Assembly: GCF_030553075.1 (NCBI RefSeq)
Contig: NZ_CP130701.1
Coordinates: 2,108,001-2,172,000, forward strand
DNA from: Halomonas sp. I5-271120
GTDB lineage: Bacteria; Pseudomonadota; Gammaproteobacteria; Pseudomonadales; Halomonadaceae
Direction: 5' to 3'
DNA: 64,000 nt
In this document: positions 9,750-16,830 of the stretch, piece after piece
How the letters are laid out: the number at the start of each line of letters is the position of its first letter
Position numbering within the stretch: position 1 is the stretch's first letter
The notes under the pieces: generated by a model
Databases searched by the model: none
Told to the model about the DNA's origin: nothing
Seen by the model: only the letters and a program-made list of their open reading frames with translations
Position numbers and translations under genes: made by a program

Positions 9750-10280
9750 TTAATCGGCAATGTCAGGTTTCGCGACGTCAAATGAAGAGAAGGGGATGTC
9801 CATGGCTTCGCTCTTTCCGTCGCCGAATCCGAGATTCTTCGAGTTTTCAGCATCCTCGGAATTTAACTCGTAGATCAGCCTTATAATTTTCGCCTCTTCC
9901 TCTGGTGACAAGCTGATTCCCCGGTCCAAGAAATTTCTCCGGGTCTTGGCAATCACAGCTTCCATCCGCTCGACGTCCAGTGAGGGCTTGACGGATACGG
10001 ACTTTGGTTGTTTTTCAGGCAGCTCTTGGCCAGTAGCCAACCATTCCAGGCTGACGCCCGTCTCGACGGCTAGAATGAGCGCTTTGTCCAGGCCGGGTAG
10101 CGAACCGGTGAGGTATTTTCTGATCAGGCTGTCACTCATCCCGCAGGACTTGGCGATGGAATGAATGGAGCGGTTGCCAATCGCTTGCTTGAGGCGCTTC
10201 GAAAACCCTCTCTCAAGTTCCAATATCATGCCTGAGTGTGAGCCCTCGGGTGCCGATTTTTCTCTAATGTCTTTTTTCAT
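9750..10280 (-). CDS. XRE/CI-like helix-turn-helix regulator
   Basis: 176 residues. Residues about 25-85 form a helix-turn-helix of the phage-CI N-terminal type: FSKRLKQAIGNRSIHSIAK, GMSDSLIRKYLTG, then VSLEWLATGQELPEK, wording common to CI-like repressors in Pseudomonas and Halomonas. The C-terminal half (ERMEAVIAKTRRNFLDRG, SLSPEEEAKIIRLIYEL) is helical and lacks the Ser-Lys protease of classical CI, so RecA-induced self-cleavage is not expected. No phage genes adjoin it. The start is uncertain: ATG 10280 or ATG 10229. It is divergent from the KaiC-like gene, so it could act on the 280-bp region between them. Confidence 0.75.
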   Translation of the reverse strand: MKKDIREKSAPEGSHSGMILELERGFSKRLKQAIGNRSIHSIAKSCGMSDSLIRKYLTGSLPGLDKALILAVETGVSLEWLATGQELPEKQPKSVSVKPSLDVERMEAVIAKTRRNFLDRGISLSPEEEAKIIRLIYELNSEDAENSKNLGFGDGKSEAMDIPFSSFDVAKPDIAD

Positions 10281-10560
10281 ACTGAACGTTCTGCAATGGG
10301 GTAGCCCTTCAAGAGCAGGTTTCTTCAGGATCGCCTAATCATTGGTGGATGACGCCGCGATGTTGAAGGCCTTTCTCTCAGGTGTTATTTTTATCACTAA
10401 AGAGGTGGTTTTTAACTCTATAGTTTCTAGGCTGGTCGAAAGTATAAATCATACCATGAAATGCTAGGGGGCCGTGCGAAAGACCTGTATCAGGGGGCTT
10501 AACTTATGTAGTGCAATTTGATGGTAGCAATTAGAGTGACTTTCAACGCGGGAGAAAGAC

Positions 10561-12012
10561 ATGCCCCCCTTAACTGATGGCCGCATTCGCACTGGCGTTC
10601 GAGGTTTCGATGAAATTCTCCGGGGAGGGGTGATCCCCCAGCGCACCTACCTGATCCGAGGTGGTCCTGGCTCGGGCAAAACCACTCTCGGCCTCCACTT
10701 CCTGATCAATGACTCCCAGTCGGGCAGCCTGTTCGTCAGTCTTGGCGAATCTGAGCAGCAGCTGCGCGAAAACGCGAAGCGCAGTGGTTTGTCGATGGAC
10801 GGCGTGGATGTGCTGGACCTTTCGCCAGGACAAGAGGAGTCCGGCGACACGTATACCCTGCTGGAGAGCTGGGACGTGGAAGGCAATAGTATCCACGACA
10901 GCATTCTAAGCTACGTTCAGGAGCACCAGCCAAAACGCATTCTGATCGACTCTCTAAGTCAGATGCGCTATCTCTCGGCCGATACTTTCCTGTTTCGCAA
11001 GCAGGTTATGTCACTGTTGCGAAAGCTTACGGCTGAGGGGGCGACGATAATGTTCACCTCGGAACAAGAGCCAGGCGACAATGATGACACTCTTGCTTTT
11101 CTTAGCGACGGTGTCATTACTCTGGAACAAACCGAAAGCGAGCGTCAGTGCCGGGTTACCAAGTTGCGTGGCTCTTCGTTTGCCAATGGCGCGCACTATT
11201 TTAGCCTGGGTGACGGGGGCATAACGCTGTATCCGCGCCTGGAGCCCAGCCATCATGGCCGGCAGGTAGAACATACTCCTCTTGGATCTGGGCTGCCGGA
11301 ATTTGATGCCCTCACCCACGGCGGGATTGAGCGGGGAACAGTAACTCTGTTGTCAGGGCCTACCGGGGTGGGCAAGACCACTCTCGGTGCCCAGTTGATG
11401 AGTGAAGCCGCCAAGCGCCACGAGCGCTCGGTGATCTACTCCTTTGACGAAGGCGCTTCGACATTTTTTGCTCGATGCCGGCAAGTTGGTCTGCCTGTGC
11501 AAGAAATGATCGCCGCTGGCCACCTGAACTTTGAAACAGTCGAACCACTGCATTACAACCCGGACGAATTTGCCGCCCGTGCACGTGTCGAGATTGAAGA
11601 GTTCGGCACGACCATGGTGATGATCGACAGCCTTTCCGGCTATCAACAGTCGGTGCGGGGTGACGAACTGCAGCAGCGTGTCCATGCCCTATGTCGCTAC
11701 CTCGTCAACATGGGGGTGACCGTACTTCTGATCAACGAGGTCTTTGCGATTACCGGCCAGCAGGCTCGGGTGACGGAGTACGGACTCAGCTATCTCGCAG
11801 ACAATATCATCATGCTCCGTTACATCGAGCTTGATAGCGAACTACGCAAATCGATTGGTGTATTGAAGAAACGCGCTGGCGGTTTCGAAAGAACTCTGCG
11901 CGAATTCGAAATTGCCCCTGAAGGACTGAGAGTCGGCCAGCCGTTTCATGGGCTGCGGGGCATTCTGGGCGGCGTGCCGGAAGTGATGACCAACACCCAG
12001 GATGCCACGTGA
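10561..12012 (+). CDS. KaiC-like tandem RecA-fold ATPase
   Basis: 483 residues with two KaiC/RadA-type domains. CI-like domain: TGVRGFDEILRGG, Walker A GGPGSGKTT (G34-T42), then a glutamate site reading G62-E63 where cyanobacterial KaiC has Glu-Glu. CII-like domain: SGLPEFDALTHGG, Walker A SGPTGVGKTT (K272), D296-E297 at the matching site. The phosphorylation segment reads VTEYGLSYLAD: T405 and S410 align with KaiC T426 and S431, while T432 is Tyr (Y411). It is somewhat shorter than the 519 residues of cyanobacterial KaiC, and no kaiA or kaiB is present. GGAGA precedes the start. It overlaps the downstream GGDEF-EAL gene by four bases. A signalling ATPase is likely; clock function is not implied. 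Confidence 0.9.
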   Translation: MPPLTDGRIRTGVRGFDEILRGGVIPQRTYLIRGGPGSGKTTLGLHFLINDSQSGSLFVSLGESEQQLRENAKRSGLSMDGVDVLDLSPGQEESGDTYTLLESWDVEGNSIHDSILSYVQEHQPKRILIDSLSQMRYLSADTFLFRKQVMSLLRKLTAEGATIMFTSEQEPGDNDDTLAFLSDGVITLEQTESERQCRVTKLRGSSFANGAHYFSLGDGGITLYPRLEPSHHGRQVEHTPLGSGLPEFDALTHGGIERGTVTLLSGPTGVGKTTLGAQLMSEAAKRHERSVIYSFDEGASTFFARCRQVGLPVQEMIAAGHLNFETVEPLHYNPDEFAARARVEIEEFGTTMVMIDSLSGYQQSVRGDELQQRVHALCRYLVNMGVTVLLINEVFAITGQQARVTEYGLSYLADNIIMLRYIELDSELRKSIGVLKKRAGGFERTLREFEIAPEGLRVGQPFHGLRGILGGVPEVMTNTQDAT

Positions 12013-14339
12013 CTGCACCTAATAGCTCTCATCAAGAGTCCCCGCGAATCGCCGTAGCCCTGGCAAATCCGTCAAATGGAGAATTGCTCGAACGGCTGCT
12101 GGGCCAGGCATTCCATCTGAAACACGGCTTCTTCGGAGGCCATGAATCTCTTGCTCAAGAGGTAGATCTAGTGGTGATTGATGTCGCATGCTTGCGGCAA
12201 CATTACAAGCTGATCCGTGACCTTCGCCGTCGTGCCAATCCTATGGTGCTGCCGGTATTGCTGGTGGTCGAGAGCCGGGGAGCCCCCCACCCTCAAGTTG
12301 CCGACGAACTGGGCAAGAGTGTCGATGACATTTTGCGTATTCCTACTAGCCAAGTGGAGTTGCAAGCCCGAATCAACAACCTGCTGCGCCTGAGGACTCT
12401 GGCGAGAGAACAGGACGACGCTAGACGACAATTAGTCGGTGTGGTCAGCGCCCTGCGGACCCTGAGTGCCTGCGACAGTATCGTGGTGCGCTCAGAATCC
12501 GAAAGTGAGCTAATCAGGTCCCTATGCCAAACCATTGTTGATGAGGATGGTTACAACCTGGCGTGGATTGGTTTCAATGGCGAGCAGAGCGATTCTGCAT
12601 TTGAAATCTGTGCCTGGGCCGGCCCTTCTCGAGCTTTCGTCCCAGACTTAAGGCAGAACCTGAGCAAGCCATCACCATGCGCTGACACTATCTCTTGGTG
12701 CATTCGCACCAACACAACTCATGTTGTCAATGATATTGCCGATATGCTCCCCTTTTCCCCCCTGAGCGAACGCGCAATAACGCACCAGCTTGCTGCAGCC
12801 ATCATGCTGCCGTTGAAGACTGAATCTGGCCCGTCGGGTTGCCTCACCATCTACTCCAATCGAACGGACCACTTTGACCACAAAGAATGCCAGTTGCTGG
12901 AGCGTCTCGCCGCCAATCTCGTGTTCGGATTGGATTCATTGCGCACTCATAGTGTCCGCGAACAGCAGGCTGCCGAAATCCACTATCTTGCCTATACCGA
13001 TGCGTTAACCGGACTCCCCAACCGTCGCCATCTGATCCATTATCTGGATGACATTTTATCGACTCCTGAAACAGGAGCGACCGAATACGCCATTCTGTTC
13101 ATCGATCTTGATGGCTTCAAGCCAATCAATGACGCCTTGGGTCACGAGGTGGGCGATGAGGTCCTGCGACAACTTGCCCAGCGCTTACAAGCTTCGGTGC
13201 GCGATTCCGACCTGGTGGTCCGCCAAGGTGGTGACGAGTTCCTTGTGGTAATTAGCGGTGCGGTACGCAATGGCCCCCAACAGGATTTCGTGAAGATTGT
13301 CGATATCGCTCATCGTCTAGCCAACAGGATTATCGCCCACTTGGGCGAACCGCTGACGGTGGGTGGCTACACTCATCATCTGAACGCTAGCGTGGGCATC
13401 ACCCTGATTCCGGAGCATGGCCGTGATCCCACCCTTCTGATCGAGAATGCTGACAAGGCAATGTATGAAGCGAAGCGCCAGGGAGGTGGGCAAAGCTATT
13501 TGTTTTCAAAGGATATCGCGGACAGTCATCAGCAACGCTTCTCTTTGGAAACAAGGCTGCGCCAGGCAATGGAGCAGCAGCAATTCGAGCTCTATTACCA
13601 GCCGATATTCGAGCTCAGCTCCTGCCGAATTGTTGCGGCCGAAGCACTGATCCGCTGGCCCCAGGACGATGGTGAGGTCCTGTCGCCAGGCACGTTCATG
13701 CCACTGGTAGAAAAAATAGGGTTGATCAACCCCATCGGCGACTGGGTACTGGAAACGGCTGCCCGCCAGCTGCGCGCTTGGCATAATCAGGGGTTAGAAC
13801 TGAGCATGGCGGTCAATCTCAGCATCAATCAGCTCTACCCGAACGGAGATGCCGAACACTTCGCCGGCTTGGTTAAACCTTATGTCGACCCATCCTGGAT
13901 ACACTTGGAGGTCACAGAGAATGCCCTGATGGAAGATCCGGCAAAGACCGAAGCATTGCTAAAAGCGCTGAACGACCAAGGGTTTCAGCTTGCCATTGAC
14001 GACTTTGGTACCGGCTATTCTTCACTGAGTCGGTTACAGCACCTCTCTCTCCAGTCCCTGAAGATTGATCGCAGTTTCGTCAACGAGCTGGATCGGCCGG
14101 ATAGCAAGGGCGAAGCCTTGGTCGCCATCATTCACCAGATGGCGAGTAGCCTTAATCTTCACACCATCGCTGAGGGCATCGAAACTGAACACCAACGTCA
14201 GCTGTTGCTCGACATGTCCACGGGAAAGGCTTGGGGGCAGGGGTACTGGTTCAGTCCTCCCATTCCAGCGCACGAATTCGAGCGATTGGCAAAGGCCAGG
14301 GCTCGATTGTCGTCCAGGGATGAGATGGTCCCCTTTTGA
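12009..14339 (+). CDS. REC-like/GAF/GGDEF/EAL cyclic-di-GMP protein
   Basis: 776 residues, starting at a GTG that overlaps the KaiC-like stop (GTGA). Domains: a degenerate receiver (about 10-125) keeping a possible phospho-acceptor D58 (LVVIDVACL) but lacking the usual N-terminal acidic pair and with RIP in place of the Lys-Pro motif; a GAF-like domain (about 150-310); GGDEF (about 330-495) with an intact signature G407-F411 and an I-site RxxD (R398-D401); and EAL (about 515-765) with EAL at 545-547, DDFGTGYSSL (D664-D665) and TIAEGIETEHQ. Both diguanylate cyclase and phosphodiesterase motifs are intact. Cytosolic. Coupling to the KaiC-like ATPase suggests that protein controls it. Confidence 0.95.
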   Translation: MTAPNSSHQESPRIAVALANPSNGELLERLLGQAFHLKHGFFGGHESLAQEVDLVVIDVACLRQHYKLIRDLRRRANPMVLPVLLVVESRGAPHPQVADELGKSVDDILRIPTSQVELQARINNLLRLRTLAREQDDARRQLVGVVSALRTLSACDSIVVRSESESELIRSLCQTIVDEDGYNLAWIGFNGEQSDSAFEICAWAGPSRAFVPDLRQNLSKPSPCADTISWCIRTNTTHVVNDIADMLPFSPLSERAITHQLAAAIMLPLKTESGPSGCLTIYSNRTDHFDHKECQLLERLAANLVFGLDSLRTHSVREQQAAEIHYLAYTDALTGLPNRRHLIHYLDDILSTPETGATEYAILFIDLDGFKPINDALGHEVGDEVLRQLAQRLQASVRDSDLVVRQGGDEFLVVISGAVRNGPQQDFVKIVDIAHRLANRIIAHLGEPLTVGGYTHHLNASVGITLIPEHGRDPTLLIENADKAMYEAKRQGGGQSYLFSKDIADSHQQRFSLETRLRQAMEQQQFELYYQPIFELSSCRIVAAEALIRWPQDDGEVLSPGTFMPLVEKIGLINPIGDWVLETAARQLRAWHNQGLELSMAVNLSINQLYPNGDAEHFAGLVKPYVDPSWIHLEVTENALMEDPAKTEALLKALNDQGFQLAIDDFGTGYSSLSRLQHLSLQSLKIDRSFVNELDRPDSKGEALVAIIHQMASSLNLHTIAEGIETEHQRQLLLDMSTGKAWGQGYWFSPPIPAHEFERLAKARARLSSRDEMVPF

Positions 14340-14814
14340 TATTCGGCTGACCGCCTGATCAATGGCTATTCACTGCCTTGGTTATTGTGCAATTTATATC
14401 CGCGTTGCCATGCCCAGAAAGTTTTAATACTTCGGTAAGGTTTTCGTTTAATGCAGCGTGTCATCCGTACCCCCAATCTGCTGGTTTTGGGGGCGGATGT
14501 ATATCTTGACAGGATGGCACCAATCATTGTGCATGCATAACGTGGATGAAGGAGCATGCAGCATTTTCCAAGACGATATTTCCGGGCCTAAACAAGCTCG
14601 TTGTCATATGCTCCAACTCTAATGCTGTATCTGAACTGTGCCTAATCACGTGGGCGGAGAAACAGAACTTTCCTTTTTCCTCTTTAGACTGGTAGATAGA
14701 GCTAGTGACGATACCTAGGCCGACGTCGAGCCCCGGCTGGACGGCTAGGCCACTGTGGGTGATAACGGGGCGAGGGATATCAATCAACGACGAGGATCAT
14801 GAAAGGGGGCAGTG
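14340..14814. other. Intergenic segment without a supported gene
   Basis: About 475 bp of mixed composition. A minus-strand frame of 87 codons (14524-14787) has no recognisable domain and no clear ribosome site, so I do not call it. The end nearest the dehalogenase carries the purine-rich AAAGGGGG ribosome site. Probably the right edge of the lower-GC segment. Confidence 0.4.
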
Positions 14815-15519
14815 ATGGAAGCAGGACAAGATACTGAGGTGCTGGCCTTCGATGTCTTCGGCACGGTGGTCGACTGGTATGGCTCCATCGCCCGCGAGGT
14901 CGATGCGCTGGGGCTGGGTGTCGATGGCGGCGAGTTTGCGCTGGCCTGGCGGGCAGGCTATAAGCCGGCGATGCAGCGGGTGCAGTCCGGCGAGCTTGGT
15001 TGGACGCGTCTCGATGACCTGCATCGTGGCATTCTCGATGAGCTGCTTGAGCGCTTCGCCATTACCTCACTTTCCGAAGCCGACAAGCGCCACCTCAACC
15101 GGGTATGGCACCGGCTCGACCCCTGGCCCGATGCGGTGGAAGGGCTTACGCGCCTAAAACGCCGCTTCACGCTCTGTACGCTCTCCAACGGCAACCTGGG
15201 TCTGCTCACCAACATGGCCAAGCGTGCCGGGCTTCCCTGGGACTGCATCTTATCTGCCGAGGTGTTCCGCCAGTACAAGCCGCATCCCGCTACCTATCTT
15301 GGCGTTGGCGAGGTGTTCGATGTGCCGCCTGCGGCGGTGATGATGGTGGCAGCCCATCAAGAGGATCTCGACAGTGCACGTCGCCACGGGCTGCGGGCGG
15401 CCTACGTGGAGCGCCCACATGAGTTCGGGGTGGCAACCTCCAAGGATGCACCTGGTGCGCTCGATAACGACTTGCATACCACGTCGTTGATCGACCTGGC
15501 GGAGCGGCTCGGCTGCTGA
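14815..15519 (+). CDS. Type II haloacid dehalogenase-like hydrolase
   Basis: 234 residues of the HAD superfamily. Motif I AFDVFGTVVDWYG gives nucleophile D13; motif II is TLSNGN; motif III has FRQYKPHPATYLG; motif IV region is MMVAAHQEDLDSARRHGL. The pattern (FDVFGTVVDW, SNGN, KPHP, VAAH..DL) is that of L-2-haloacid dehalogenases, which hydrolyse 2-haloalkanoates to hydroxyacids. The real substrate may be a different phosphate or halo-compound. GTG 14812 and ATG 14815 are adjacent; the ATG is better spaced from AAAGGGGG. Monocistronic. Confidence 0.88.
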   Translation: MEAGQDTEVLAFDVFGTVVDWYGSIAREVDALGLGVDGGEFALAWRAGYKPAMQRVQSGELGWTRLDDLHRGILDELLERFAITSLSEADKRHLNRVWHRLDPWPDAVEGLTRLKRRFTLCTLSNGNLGLLTNMAKRAGLPWDCILSAEVFRQYKPHPATYLGVGEVFDVPPAAVMMVAAHQEDLDSARRHGLRAAYVERPHEFGVATSKDAPGALDNDLHTTSLIDLAERLGC

Positions 15520-15903
15520 ACCTGCGAGATAGTCGACTAATTTATTAGCAATGGCAGGATTATCGAGAAAAAACTTGTCGTCTTTTCGGCTATAGCTACT
15601 ATGGGAACAGTGCTATAAATCAGCTGTTTTCTTTACCGCCAGTTCATTTTGGTGGTCTGGCATTGAAAATGAAGGATGCGAGGTCTGTCCTGCGCTCTAA
15701 GCAGGCGAGATCGTCGTGATCATGGTGTCGTGTGATTGGGGGTAATCACAGTAGTTATGATGGTTACAGCCTGCCCTAGTGGTCTTTTTAGGGGGTAGGG
15801 TATGCTGCAGTAGGGATTTTTAATGCTTTCACTGCTCGCCCCGGAGAATTCACGCGCGTGGTGCTGAATCCATGTAGATAAGGTCAGATAAGACGAGGGA
15901 CGC
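15520..15903. other. Leader region of the small Cys-motif gene
   Basis: 384 bp with no coding frame I can support. It contains the dyad TGTGATT-N6-AATCACA (15731-15750) and a possible -10 TATGCT at 15801-15806, both upstream of the 108-residue gene. Confidence 0.4.
15731..15750. promoter_or_regulatory. Perfect 7-bp-arm dyad, candidate operator
   Basis: TGTGATT (15731-15737) and AATCACA (15744-15750) are exact inverted repeats with a 6-bp spacer. The half-site resembles part of a CRP site, but the spacing does not fit CRP (TGTGA-N6-TCACA). The cognate regulator is unknown. Confidence 0.4.
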
Positions 15904-16230
15904 ATGGAGCGTGTTTTGCTAGGGGCGGGGCCTCATGAAAGTTATATCATCATGTGCTCATGTGGTGCGATCGAGGTCACACGGGAGCCGCGTGAGTGGC
16001 GTCGGTTCACGCCTTACCACCATTCGGTGCGCTGTTATTGTGAAGAGTGCGGCGAAATCAATAGCATGGAGATTCTTGAGGAGAATTTCGATGGATCAGG
16101 TGCCCAGGCAGTGCTTCAGGCTATGGATGCTGCATCCGGCTCGACAATGCCCCCTGCTGCGCTCGTCACTCGCGACAATGTGATCGTGGCATTCCCTGGT
16201 GCTGGTCGCGATGCGGATATGCCCAAGTGA
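15904..16230 (+). CDS. Small protein with CxC...CxCxxC motif, possibly GFA/Mss4-like
   Basis: 108 residues I do not recognise as a named family. It shows MCSCGAIEV followed about 25 residues later by VRCYCEECGE, i.e. CxC...CxCxxC. This resembles the zinc-binding face of GFA/Mss4-like proteins (CxCG...CxCxxC), but the rest of that fold is missing, so zinc binding is inference. The C-terminal part (VTRDNVIVAFPGAG) has no cysteines. No signal peptide. A 24-bp-stem terminator follows, and a dyad lies about 155 bp upstream. Confidence 0.6.
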   Translation: MERVLLGAGPHESYIIMCSCGAIEVTREPREWRRFTPYHHSVRCYCEECGEINSMEILEENFDGSGAQAVLQAMDAASGSTMPPAALVTRDNVIVAFPGAGRDADMPK

Positions 16231-16307
16231 ATCATTTAGTCGAGACGAAGCTCGTCGCAGGTTGCGGGAAAGCTCGATTCTGACCTAGGTCACCTGGCGA
16301 AAACGAG

Positions 16308-16356
16308 ACAGACACAAGAAGGCCCGTGGCACTGCCACGGGCCTTCTTGTGTCTGT
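16308..16356. terminator. Perfect 24-bp-stem hairpin terminator
   Basis: Arms 16308-16331 and 16333-16356 are exact complements; the GC-rich core GGCCCGTGGC/GCCACGGGCC is flanked by AAGAA and TTCTT, giving U-rich tracts on both strands. It separates the Cys-motif gene from the efflux leader. Confidence 0.85.
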
Positions 16357-16417
16357 GACCTGTCGACATCGTCACCTTTGCGCCACGCCGAGCAGGCATT
16401 CGACTTGGTGTGGTGGG

Positions 16418-16561
16418 TTATCTTGTTAGCCTGAAAACTATATACTCGCTATTTTTAGCGTTGGGCGTACGTCCCCGCTCGCCCCACACGGGGAATGCGG
16501 TTCCACCCGGCCCCTTCGGTGTTTTTCTATCTCTGCGGCCTGCGCGATGCCGGCCGTTTTT
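16418..16561 (+). promoter_or_regulatory. Candidate attenuating leader RNA upstream of the emrB/emrA-like pair
   Basis: A possible promoter (TTATCT 16418-16423, 17-bp spacer, TATACT 16441-16446) opens a leader that can fold two exclusive ways: GGGCG 16463-16467 with CGCCC 16480-16484, or TCCCCG 16472-16477 with CGGGGA 16489-16494. Two terminator-like hairpins follow, each before a T5 run: CACC/GGTG (16504-16521) and GCGGCC/GGCCG (16535-16556). The pump ORF begins about 270 bp later. The layout fits a riboswitch or attenuator; no known class is recognised. Confidence 0.4.
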
Positions 16562-16731
16562 CATCTGCTAACACCGCTAAAACCGCGTCATGCGAGGCGC
16601 CGGGAAGTGCTTCCAGGGGTGCTAGAGCGCCCAGGTTGGGCCTGCCTAACGATGACAGCAGGCAGCTCGATCGCCATGAAGACGGCGATCACGGCATTCG
16701 GCGCGTCATTTATCACGTCATTACTCACGTT

Positions 16732-16787
16732 ATTGATTACTCATGTCATTGATTACCCACAGGGGGAGCGTCGCTTGTTCGAACAAG
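16732..16787. promoter_or_regulatory. Repeated ATTGATTAC sites and a 14-bp palindrome before the MFS pump gene
   Basis: ATTGATTAC occurs at 16732-16740 and again at 16748-16756 (16-bp period). Just downstream CTTGTTC|GAACAAG (16774-16787) is a perfect 14-bp palindrome, the size of a TetR- or MarR-type operator. It lies 44 bp before the pump start. The regulator is not encoded nearby. Confidence 0.45.
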
Positions 16788-16830
16788 ACACTGACATTCG
16801 CGCGCCGTGGCGGTGCCATGGCGGGGCACC

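Noticed and set aside
9750..10280. Prophage remnant inferred from the CI-like regulator
   Set aside because: No integrase, capsid or lysis gene, and no att-like repeat was seen; kept only as a lone regulator.
10561..12012. Circadian clock operon
   Set aside because: KaiA and KaiB are absent and the T432 equivalent is Tyr; only the KaiC fold is supported.
14524..14787. 87-codon minus-strand frame in the intergenic gap
   Set aside because: No ribosome site, domain or conserved motif; mixed composition.
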